Position numbers and translations under genes: made by a program
In this document: positions 35,334-47,300 of the stretch, one piece after another
How positions within the stretch are numbered: the first letter of the stretch is position 1
Layout of the letters: each line of letters begins with the position of its first letter
Assembly: GCF_000631985.1 (NCBI RefSeq)
Contig: NZ_JFYN01000007.1
Location: forward strand, 62,001 to 126,000
Direction: 5' to 3'
DNA length: 64,000 bases
Source of the DNA: Pseudomonas sp. RIT288
GTDB taxonomy: Bacteria > Pseudomonadota > Gammaproteobacteria > Pseudomonadales > Pseudomonadaceae
Notes under the pieces: model-generated
What the model was told of the DNA's origin: nothing
The model's input: the letters and a program-made list of their open reading frames with translations, nothing else
The model's database searches: none

Positions 35334-38300
35334 ATGGATGTTCGTCAGTTCGCCTTCCTTGCAGGCCAGCCTTCTGCGGCCGTAAAAAACCGTGAGTCGT
35401 TTCTGGGCATGCCCAAGCGCGGGCTGGCGTTCCTGCTGGCGAACGTCATGTTCTGGCAACCGATGTGGGCGCAGGCCGACGGCATTGTCGTGGCCAACCC
35501 GAACACCGCGCTGGATCGGGCCGGTAATGGCGTGCCGATCATCAACATCGCCACGCCCAACGGCAGCGGGCTGTCGCATAACCAGTTCCACGATTACAAC
35601 GTCGGCGCGCAGGGCGTCATCCTCAACAACGGCTCGACGCAGACCTCGAACACCCAGTTGGCCGGGCACATCATCGGCAACCCGAACCTGAAAAACAGCG
35701 GCTCGGCGCAAGCGATTCTCAACGAAGTCATCAGCGGCAACCCGAGCCAGTTGCGCGGTTACACCGAAGTGGCGGGGCAGTCGGCGCGAGTGATCGTCGC
35801 GAACCCGTATGGCATCACCTGTAATGGTTGCGGTTTCATCAACGCGCCGCGCGTGACGCTGACCACCGGCAAACCGGTGCTGGATGGCGCGGGGCGGCTG
35901 GATCGTTTTCAGGTTGATCAGGGTTCTGTTGCCATCGAAGGCACCGGGCTTAACGCGACCAACGTCGACCGCTTCGAAATCATCACCCGTAGCGCCAAAA
36001 TCAACGCTGAGCTCCAGGCGCAGAACCTGACCATCGTTGCCGGGCGCAACGACGTCAACGCACAGACCTTGAACGCCACGGCCCGCGCCGACGACGGCAG
36101 CGCCAAGCCGCAACTGGCAATCGACTCTTCGGCACTCGGCGGGATGTACGCCGGGGCGATCAAACTGGTGGGCACCGAGGCCGGGGTCGGGGTGAAACTG
36201 GCGGGCAACCTGGCCGCCAGTGGTGGCGATATCCAGATCGATGCCAACGGCCAGTTGACCTTGGCGCAGACCTCGGCAGCCACTGCCGTGAACATTAAAG
36301 CCAACAGCCTTACTGCCCAAGGTCCGGTCTACGCCGGCACCGCACTGAGCGTGCAAACCCAAGGCGATCTGAGCAGCCAGCAAAACCTCGCTGCACGCGA
36401 CAGCATCAGCCTCAGCGCCGGTGGAACCCTTAGCAACAACGGCATCATTGAAGCCGGGGTCAACGCCGACAACAGCCGTAACAGCGCTGGCGACGTGAAC
36501 CTGAGTGCGCAGAACCTCAACAACAGCGGCAAAAGCGTGATCGCCAGTCGCAACCTGACGGCAACCGTCGCGCAAACCCTGAACAACCAGGGCGGTACGT
36601 TGAGCGCCCAGCAGAGCACGCGCCTCACAGCCACCACTCTGGACAATCAGAACAAGGGCAGCGTCCTCGGTAACTCGACGGTGCAGTTGAACGTCAGCAA
36701 GGTCATCAACACCCAGGGTGTGATCAGCAGCAACGGCAACCTCGGCGCCGATCTTGGCGACCTGAATAACCACGATGGCGAGATATCCAGCGCCGGCACC
36801 ACCCGTATCGACGCCATCACGCTGGACAACAGCGGCGGCCAGGTGACGGGTGACGTAGCGCTGAACATCGGCTTGATTGGCGCGCTGAACAACCGCAACG
36901 GTGTGTTGGGCTCGGGGGTGAATGTCAGCATCACCGCCGCCAGCCTCGACAACAGTCACGAAGGCAGTCTCGTCAGCGACGGCAGTCTGACCGCGCGCAT
37001 CACTGGCTTGTTCGATAACCAGAACGGTGAGCTGAGCGCCAAAGGTGCAGTCGATGTCCAGAGTGGCAGCCTCGACAACCGTGGCGGCAGCGTGGTTGGC
37101 AAGGATCGCCTGACCCTGCGCAGCAATTCAGTGGACAATCGCGGCGGAAAAATCCGCGCGACCAAAGACCTGCAACTCAATGTTGGCGCGCTCGACAATC
37201 GCGATAAAGGTCTGCTCGATGGTCAGGCCGCCGTCAACTACAGCGGCACACAACTGGATAACCGTGGCGGCTTGCTCAGTGCGGCAGGGCCGATGATTCT
37301 CGGCGTGACGCGCATCGATAACAGCGCCGGGCGCATCTCAAGCAAAGCCGATCTGAACGCCAACGTGACGCAATTGGTTAACCAGGGTGGTGAATTGGTC
37401 GCCCAAGGTTCGTTGTTGCTCAGTGGCCAGTCGCTCGACAACCGTAAGGCCGGTCTGGTCGGTACCACAAAAGCGCTGAAACTCACGGTCGGCGAGATCG
37501 ACAATCGCGGTGGCGAAATCTCCAGCACCGTCGATGTGACCGTCATCGGTCAACGCCTGAACAACAGTGACAGCGGCAAAGTCCTCGCCGGAACCACCCT
37601 TGGCCTGACTGTGGCCCGGGTCATCAATCAGACCCTCGGACAACTGTTCAGTGTTGGCACTTCGACGCTGATCGGGCAGAGCCTGGATAACAGCGGCGGT
37701 AGTTTCGTCACCCGACAGGGCAATCTGGACATTCGTCTCGACAACGCCTTGAGCAATATCGAGGGTCTGATCAGCAGCGAAGGGACGCTGACCGTACACG
37801 CCGGCAGTCTCGATAATACGCGCGGTCACTTGACGAGCGCCGGCGCGCTGGCGCTGACCAGCACGGGCAGCCTGAACAATCAGACGGGTTCGATCGCCAC
37901 CGACAGCGGGCTGATCCTTGCTTCAAAAAGTCTGGATAACAGTCAGGGCGGCTTGATCAGCGGCAAAAAAGCCACCGCGCTGACCACCGGCGTCTTCAAC
38001 AACGCCTCCGGCGGCAGCCTGGTCAGCGGTGACACCCTTACGCTCAACGCCGGCGCAGTGAGCAACGGCATCGGCAGCCGGATCGCTAGCGAAAGAGCAC
38101 TGACCGCAACGGTCACCGGCTTCGATCAGCAGGGCGGTCAACTGTTCAGCAAAACCTCCCTGAGCCTCGACCTCAATCACGGCCAGTTGAACAACCGCAA
38201 TGGCCTGATCAATGCACCGTTGCTGGTGCTGAAAAATCTCCAGGACGTCGACAACCAGGGCGGTGAAATCTCCAGCGCCCAGGCCTTCACCCTGACCGCG

Positions 38301-41300
38301 CAAAACCTCGATAACAGCAACAACGGCAAATTGATCAGCAATCAGGGCCTGACCCTGCGCATCGAACAACTGCTGGCCAGCGTCAAGGGCCTGATTTCCG
38401 CGCAGAGCGTGGATGTCAAAAGCGCTCGCCTGGACAACAGCGGCGGCCTGATCACCAGCCGTGGCACCCTCGGGGTGACGGTGGACGGCCAACTGGTCAA
38501 CCAGGGCGGTACGCTGATCGCTGATGATGAACTGAATCTGAAAGCCGACAGCGTCGACAACAGCGAAGGGCACATTGCCGGTAAAGCCGACGTTATCGCC
38601 AACGTCGCGACCCTCGATAACCGACACGGTGAACTGGTGGCAACCGACGGGCTGAAGCTCACCGGCAACAGCCTCGACAACCGTAACGGCGGTCTCGTCG
38701 GGGCGAATCAGGCGCTGCAACTGATGGTCGATGCCATCGACAACCGTGGCGGTGAGCTGTCCAGCCAGGCTGACGTGACGTTGGTCGGCAGTCGTCTGGA
38801 CAACAGCGATGGCGGTAAGTTGATCGCACAAGGTGCTTTGAGCCTGACCGTTGATGAAGTGCTCAACCGTGCCAAGGGGCTGATCTCGGGCAAGACCGAC
38901 CTGACCCTGACCGGCCGCAGCCTCGACAGCACTGCGGGTGCACTCCTGAGCCAGAGCAACCTGAAACTCGACCTGAGCGGCGACCTGAATAACAGTCAGG
39001 GCCTGATCAGCGCGGAAGGCAGCCTTGGCGTGACAGCGGCGAGTCTGACCAACAACCTCGGCAGCCTGTCGGTTGCCGGGCCGTTGACATTGACCACCAG
39101 CGGCGTGGTGCTCAACCGTGGTGGTCAGATCGTCACCGACGCCAGCCTCAACCTCACCAGTGCCAGCCTCGACAACAGCGACAATGGCAGCATCAGCGGC
39201 AAAGGTCCGGTGGTGGTGCATACCGCTACACTGGATAACAGCCACAACGGCCGCCTGAACAGTGGCGACACGCTGGAATTGAAAGCGACCCAAGTGACCA
39301 ACCAGGACGGCGGTCGTATCGCCAGCGTTGCTGCGCTGACCGCGAACGTCACTGGCCTCGATCAGCAGGGCGGCCAGTTGTTCAGCAACACGTCGCTGGA
39401 TCTGGACCTCAATCACGGTCAACTGAACAACCAGAGCGGCTTCATCAGCGCGCCGTTGCTGATGCTCAAGAACCTCCAGGACGTCAACAACACCGGCGGT
39501 GAAATCTCCAGCGCGCAGACGTTCACCGTGACGGCGCGCAGCCTCGACAACAGCAACGGCAAATTGCTCAGCAATCAGGCCGTGACGCTGCGCATCGACC
39601 AGGCGCTGACCAACATCAAAGGCCTGATTGCCGCGGCTGCGCTGGACATCAAGGCAGCCAGTCTCGACAACAGTGGCGGCACACTGACCAGCCGCTCGAG
39701 TCTGGACCTTAACCTCGACGGCCTGCTCACCAACCAGAACCTGGGTCTGATCAATGCCACCACCGGCCTGACCATCAACAGCAACGGCCTGAACAACCAG
39801 AACGGCTCGCTGCTGGGCAGTGCCATCGCCATTGATTTCGGCGCGGCCACTGCTGATCTGAACAACGACGGCGGCCTGATCACCACTGAAGGCCAGTTGA
39901 GCATTCAGCACCTGCGTGACCTCACCAACCGCAGCGGCAAGATCGCCAGCAGCCAAAGTATCGACCTTGTCGCCCGCAGCCTCGATAGCAGCAACGGCAA
40001 GCTGGTCAGCAACAATCTGCTGAATCTCAACACCGGTGCACTGGTCAACCAGAACGGGGTGATCTCCGGGGTGCAAGGCCTGACGGTCAACGCCGCGAGC
40101 CTCGATAACCGCAACAAGGGCACGCTCTCTGCCAGTGATGGCAACCTCAGCGTGACGTTGAGCGGGGATTTGCTCAACAGCGGCGCGGGGGCACTGGTCA
40201 CCCAGAAAAATCTCAGCGTCACCGCAGCGAATCTGGATAACAGCAACAACGGTGTGGTCTCCAGTACGGGTGCGCAAACCCTGACCATCAACGGTCTGCT
40301 GAACAATGCGACGGGTGGCCTGATCTCTACCGATGCGAGCCTGGCGATGCAAGCCATGACGCTGGGTAACGCCGGCGGCACCGTCAATGCCACGCAGGAT
40401 CTGAGCTTCACCGGCACCGCCCTGGACAACACCGGTGGCAGTCTCGCTGGTAACGCCGCCGTGACCCTCGACCTGCTCGGTGCCCTGACCAACACCAACG
40501 GCAAGCTCGCCAGTGGTGGCACGCTGTTGCTGCAACGCGCCACGCAGATCAACAACCAGGGCGGCCAATTGGCGAGCCAGAGCCTGATGACCCTGTTGAG
40601 CGGTGGTCTGGACAACCGCAACCGTGGCACCGTCGCCGCCAGCGGCCTGTTGACCATCACCACACCGGGCGCCATCCAGAACAGCGCCGATGGCTTGATC
40701 TACAGCCAGAACAGCGACCTGCGAATCCAGGCCGCCAGCCTCGCCAACGCGAAGGGCACCTTACAGGCGAAAGGTGCAGTCACCGTTGTCAGCAACGGCG
40801 ATATCGACAACCAGAGCGGTCGAATCCTCGCCACCAACGGTGATCTTTCCATCGATGCCGGCAATCTGGACAGCCGTGGCGGTGTTCTCGCCAGCCTGCA
40901 AGCGGCGTTCACCGCACGCCTGACCGGAGTGCTGAAAAACGGCTATGACCTGAACAACAATCGTCAGGGCGGGGTGATCCAGGGCCAGCGCTTGAACCTC
41001 AATGCGGCGATGGGCCTCGACAACTATGGCGGCCGTATTTCCGCACAAAGCGGCGACGCCATCGTCGTGACCGGTAACTTCGACAACCGCAACGGCGGGC
41101 TCTACGCCAAAGGCAAAATCAACGTCACCGGCAACAACTTCGACAACAGCGGCGACAACGACGGCCAGATCGCCGGCCAGCAGATCGACCTCAATCTGAC
41201 CGGTGAACTGAACAACCGCCTGGGCATCATCGAAAGCGACAGCACCCTTGCCATTAAAGCTGCCAGCCTCGATAACCAGACAGGCCAGTTGCGTGCTCTC

Positions 41301-44300
41301 GGCACCAGCGGCAAAACCAGCTTCCAGATTGGCGGCCTGTTCGACAACCGCAACGGCACACTGGAAACCGCCAACACCGACCTGACGCTCGACGCCGGCA
41401 GCTTCCTCAATACCGGTGGCAGCCTGTTGCACGTCGGTACCGGCACGTTCGACATCTCCACCAACAACGTCATCAACGCCGGCGGCACCCTCGTGACCCG
41501 CGGCGGCCTGACCATCAGCACCGATACCTGGACCAACAGCAGTTCGATTCAGGCCGGGCGCTTGACCGTCAACGTCAACCACCTGACCCAGACGGCCAGC
41601 GGCCAATTGCTCGCCTCCGACAGCTTCACCGGCACCGGCATCAACTGGTTCAATGAAGGCCTGCTGGCCAGTGACGGCAGCATGAATGTCGGCCTGGGTG
41701 CCGCTTATTGGGGGGCAGGGCGCCTCACCAGTCAGGGCGATCTGACCCTGAACGCTGCACAAGTGAGCCTCAACAGCGTCAATTCCAGCATCGCCGGGGG
41801 TGGCCAGACCACGCTCAATGTCAGTGGCCAACTGGACAATGCCGGTCGCCTGACCTCCGGTGCGGGCATGACCATCAATGCCGGCGGCGTGCGCAACTAT
41901 GGCACCACGGCCGCCGGCACTGACCTGACACTGACCACTGGTAATCTGGTCAACGCCAGCGGTCTGTTCTTCAGCGGCAAGGACATGTCGTTGCGGGTCG
42001 CCGATCTGAATAACAGCTACGGCAACATTTACAGCCTCGGCAATCTGACGATTGACCGCGATGGCCGTGGCGGGTTGGCCAACTCCATCGTCAACCGTTC
42101 GGCGTCGCTGCAAAGCGATGGCAGCATGACGCTGGCAGCGAGCTCGATCCAGAACATCCGCGACGTGCTCACGGTCAACAACGCCGGCATCTACACTGCG
42201 CGGATCGGTGAAGTCACCTGTATCGAAGGGGTGAACGCCGGTGACTGCAGTGGCAAGCAGAACCACGCGTGGGAAATCGTACAGCGTGAAAAACTCGAGG
42301 TTACCTCGGCCAGCGCCGCGTCCAGCATTACCGCTGGTGGCAACCTGACCCTCAATGGCGGTGACCTGCTCAACCAGAGCAGCACCATTGCCACCGCGGG
42401 CAACTTCATTGCCAATGTGGCGAACCTGACCAACAGCGGCGTGGAGACCGGTGAAACCGAAACCACCCGGATCTACATGTCCCAGCGCACCAGCAATGCG
42501 GGTGGCTGGTACAGCGCCGCCAGCGCCTTCACCAATCAGTACTGGTATGAAAGCAGCGGCTACAACGTCAATAATCTGGGTGGCCTGCAGGGCGGTATCG
42601 CGAACTTCATCGGCATGACCGAACGGGAACTGCCGGAGCTGGGCAGCACCCGCAAAATTGCCTCCAGCGACCAGAGCTACGCCGCCGTGATCCAGGCCGC
42701 TGGCACGGTCAATATCACTGCCCAGAACAACATCGATAACAGTGTCGTGCGTCCGGGCTACACCTATATCGGCAGCGGTCCGCGAACCGGCACCGGGGCG
42801 GGTGGCAGTCAGTTCTCCACACGGGTTACCGTCAATCAGCAACTGCCTCCGAACCTTGCCCAGCAGCAAGTCAACCCGGTGGTGTTGCCTGGCTTTGCAC
42901 TGCCGACCGGGCAAAACGGTCTGTTCCGCCTTAGCGGCCAGGAAAGTACCGCGCCGGTCGCGACCGGCCCGCAGAGCTGGACAATGGGCGGCGCCAGCGT
43001 CAACCTGAGCCAGCGCGATCAAACATTGCCAGGCGTGCAGACACGCAACATTCTCCTGACCAACAATGCCTCGGCTGCGGCCAGCAGCGTCAACCTGAGT
43101 ACCGCCGATCACCAGGCCCAGCAACCGGGCGTTGGTACCAGTGCAATCGACGTCAGCACGCCAGCAACTGACGTCAGCGGCGCGACCCTGCCGGGGCGCT
43201 CCACTGCGTTCACCATCAACCGGGTGCAGGGTGTTCCGACCAGTGCGGGCACATCCAATCCGCAGAAATACCTGGTCGAAACCAACCCGGTACTGACCGA
43301 CCTCAAACAGTTCATGAGTTCGGACTACCTGCTGTCCAAACTCGGTTACGACCCTGATCAAAGTGCCAAGCGCCTGGGTGACGGCTTCTACGAGCAGACC
43401 CTGGTCCAGCAAGCCGTGGTCGCCCGTACCGGTCAACGTTTCATAGATGGGCAGACGTCCAACGACGGCTTGTTCAAGTACCTGATGGACAACGCGCTCA
43501 CCAGCAAAAACGAGCTTAATCTGGCGGTGGGCGTCAGCCTGACCTCCGAACAAGTCGCGGCCCTGACCCACGACATCGTCTGGATGGAAAACGCTGAAGT
43601 GAACGGCGAGCAAGTGCTGGTGCCGGTTCTGTACCTGGCCAACGCCAACAATCGCCTGGCCCCGAACGGCGCCTTGATCCAGGGCAGCGACGTGACCTTG
43701 ATCGCCGGCAAGGACCTGAATAACGTCGGTACTTTGAAGGCCAACAACAACCTGTCGGCCACCGCCACCAACGATCTGGTCAACAGCGGCCTGATCGACG
43801 CGGGCAATCGCCTCGAGCTACTGGCTGGCAACAACCTGATCAACAAATCCGGCGGCGTTATCGCGGGTAAAGAAGTCTCGTTGACCACCACCCGTGGCGA
43901 CCTCATCAACGAACGCACCGTCACCACCCACGAAAGCGACAGCGGCTACCGCAGTGAGCGCAGCGATTTTGTGGACAGTGCAGCGCGTATCGAGGCAGCC
44001 AACAACCTGACCATCAAGGCCGGGCAGGACTTCAACAACACCGGTGGCGTGCTTAAAAGCGGCCTGGACACCACGATCAATGCCGGGCGTGACGTCAACC
44101 TCGTTTCGGCTGAGCAGGTCTCAGGCGGGCAGCGTGGTTTGCACACGGATCAGACGATTACTCAGTATGGTTCGGCCATTGATGCAGGGCAGAGTCTGAT
44201 CGTCAACGCCGGTCGCGACATCACTGCCATTGCCAGCCAGATTGGTGCCAAACGCGACGTAGACATGAGTGCCGTGGGTGACTTGACCCTGGCCTCAGCT

Positions 44301-47300
44301 GCGGATGAAGAGCACTCGTACAGCAAAACGAAGAAGGTGACGAGTCAGGAGGATCATGTCAGTCAGGTTTCCACGACCCTGACGGCTGGGGGGACTGTCT
44401 TGCTCAACGCCGGTAAAGACTTGAGCCTGATTGCCAGTCGTGTCAGCGCCGGGGATGAGGCTTATCTGACGGCGGGTGCCAATCTGGCGCTGCAATCGGC
44501 AGAAGACACCGATTACAGCTTCTACAGCAAGACCAAGAAAACCTCCTCCGGGAAGAAAAGCCGCCTTGACGAGGAATCCAGCACCACCAATATCGCCAGT
44601 TCGGTAACGTCGGGCGGTAATGCAACGCTGGTTGCCAATAACGACATGCTCATCAAAGGCAGTGAAGTTGCCTCTGACAAAGGTGGTGTGAAACTGGTTG
44701 CAGGCAATGACATGCAAATCGTTGCTGTCACTGACTCACAAAGCGTCCGCCATGAAAGCAGCTCCAGCAAAAGTGGTTGGGGAGGCTTGAAGTCGAGCAA
44801 GGTCAAGGATCAGGTTTCCGAGACGCAAACGACGGCGGTCGGCAGCATGATTTCGGGTAACACTGTAGATGTGGTGGCCGGCCGAGACGCGACGATTACC
44901 GGATCAGCCTTGGTCAGCACTCATGATCTGTCAGTGCAGGCCGGTCGCGACTTGACCATCAACGCCGCGGAAAACACCTTTACCCGTAATGAACTGCACA
45001 AGGAAAAGAACCGCGATCTGACCGGGGTACTGACCGCTAACAACCTTGGCGTCGATGACATCACCGGTAACCAGCACTTGTCTGTCAGCAGTCAGAATCA
45101 TACTGGCCAATCGTCCCAGACCACTTTGACCGGTAGCACCATTGGCTCCAGTGCTGGCAACGTAACCCTTTCCAGCGGGCGCGAGTTGAGCGTGATCGCC
45201 AGTGATCTGGTCAGCACCAAGAACATGAGCCTGACCGGCTCCAAGGTAACCATCGCTGCGGGCATGGAAAGCTCGAGCCAAAGCAGTACCGACAAATCCA
45301 GCAGCCTGGGGGTAGGCCGGGTCATTGGCGGCATGATCGTTGATACGGTCAATACCATTCACAACTCGGTCGAAGCGGCGAAAAGCGCCGACGACCCGAG
45401 GCTTAAAGCGGTCAAATATGCTCAAGCCGCCATGGCGCTGAACGACCTCGGCGGGATGGGGGGAAGCGCCGAAGGTGCAGGTTCCGACTATGGCAAGAAA
45501 CAGGGTTCCGCCAGCAATGGTTCGTTGATAAAGATCGGTACTGAACTGGCGAATACCCACAGCAAGAGCACTAGCGAGTACAACAGTCAGACAGCGAAAC
45601 AAAGCACGATCAATGCGGGCCAGAACCTGCTGATCATCGCTGATGGCGGTGCGCCGGGAACGGCCGGTGATATTCATATTGTCGGCAGCAGCTTGAAAGC
45701 CGCCGATACTGCGTTGATTGCCAAGAACAACATCGTTCTGGAAAGCGCGCAGAACACCGCTGACTGGGCCAACAACGGCAGCAATAACAAAACCGCCATC
45801 GGGGCGAGCTTCAACCTGGGCGAACAGAACGGCTTCACCCTTGACCTCGGGGCGTCTGTTGCCAAAAACACAGGCACCGGCAGTTCGGTCACCCAGGTCA
45901 ATACCACTCTGGATACCGGCTCTCTCTCCCTGCACAGCGGCAATGACACCACGCTGGCAGGTGCACAAGTCCGAGCCGACAGTATCAAGGCCGTGATCGA
46001 CGGCAACCTCAACATCATCTCGCGTCAGGACACCGAGACCCAGAGCAGCAAGCAGGGCAGTGCCGGTATCGGCGCGAGCATCTGTATCCCGCCATTCTGC
46101 TATGGCGCAACTGTGACCGGGTCTGCAAGCCTTGCCGCCGGCAACATGAACAGCGACTACAAAGCCGTGATCGATCAGAGCGGTCTGTTCGCCGGCCAAG
46201 GTGGATACGACATCACTGTTGGCAAAAACACCACCCTGCAAGGCGCGGTCATTGCCAGCGAAGCGACACCGGAGAAGAACCTGCTCAGTACTGATCGCCT
46301 GTTCGTCAGTGACATCAAAAACACGAGCGATATCAGTGCCCAGTCGGCCGGTATTTCGTTGTCTTACGGCGGCAAGTCCGGCACCAGTGTCGGCGGCAGT
46401 ATTCCGCTGGCGCTTGAAGATTCGGATCAGAGCAAGACCCGCAGTGCCGTCAGCGAAGGCACCATCATCGTTCGCAACGCTGCAGGCGTGAACGATCTGG
46501 TGGGTCTGAATCGTGATACAGCGCATGCGAATGAGGCACTGGACAAACCTGATCAAAAAGCCATTCAAGAGCGGATTGATCTGATTCAGAGCACGGTCTC
46601 GCTGTCGCGAAACATCATCGGCAAAGTGGCGAGCGCACAGCAGCAAGCGGCTGCTGACAAACTGAAGGCGGCCACCACCGACGAAGAGCGTAAGGCTGCA
46701 CTCGATGAGTACACCAGTTGGGGGGTGGGCGGCGATAAACGCATAATGGCGGATGTCGCTGCTGGCTTGATTGCAGTGGGCTTGGGGGGCGTTGGCGGTA
46801 CGACAGCGATCGGTGTCGTCGCCAATACCTCGGCTAACGATGCGTTCAAGAAAATCGGCGATTACGCCAGCCAACAAGAACGTGATGCTACCGACCCCGT
46901 GACCCGAGCAGCTTGGGCTGAAGGCGGGGCGGCACGCGTCATGTTGCACTCGCTGGTTGGCGCGGTGATGGGGTTGTCGGGCAGCAGCGTCGCAGCCGGC
47001 GCACTGGGTGCAGGGGTCTCAGCGGCTCTGATGCCGATGATTGCAAAAGCCCTGAAAGATAGTGACCTCAGCGCCAAGCAGCAGGATTCGTTGGCTACCT
47101 TGATTGCTTCGGGCCTAGGCGCGGCAGCGGGATCTGGTGGTGGAGCAACGGGCGCGACGACTGCGGTCACCAGTGCAACCGGTGTCGAGATGTTCAATCG
47201 ACAATTGCACAAGCAACAGGAAATCCCGCTACTGAAGAAAAAAGCTGAGGAGCTGCAAGCGCGTGGAGGATCGCGCTCGGGCGCTCAGTGGGAAGATTTG

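Noticed and set aside
36400..41600. Possible CRISPR-like regular repeats
   Set aside because: The periodic text is the coding of LDN-type beta-helix repeats, not spaced identical direct repeats.
34950..43613. Long open frames antisense to the CdiA gene (about 669, 881 and 950 residues)
   Set aside because: They follow the GC-rich repeat structure of the true gene on the other strand and have no ribosome binding sites or family features.
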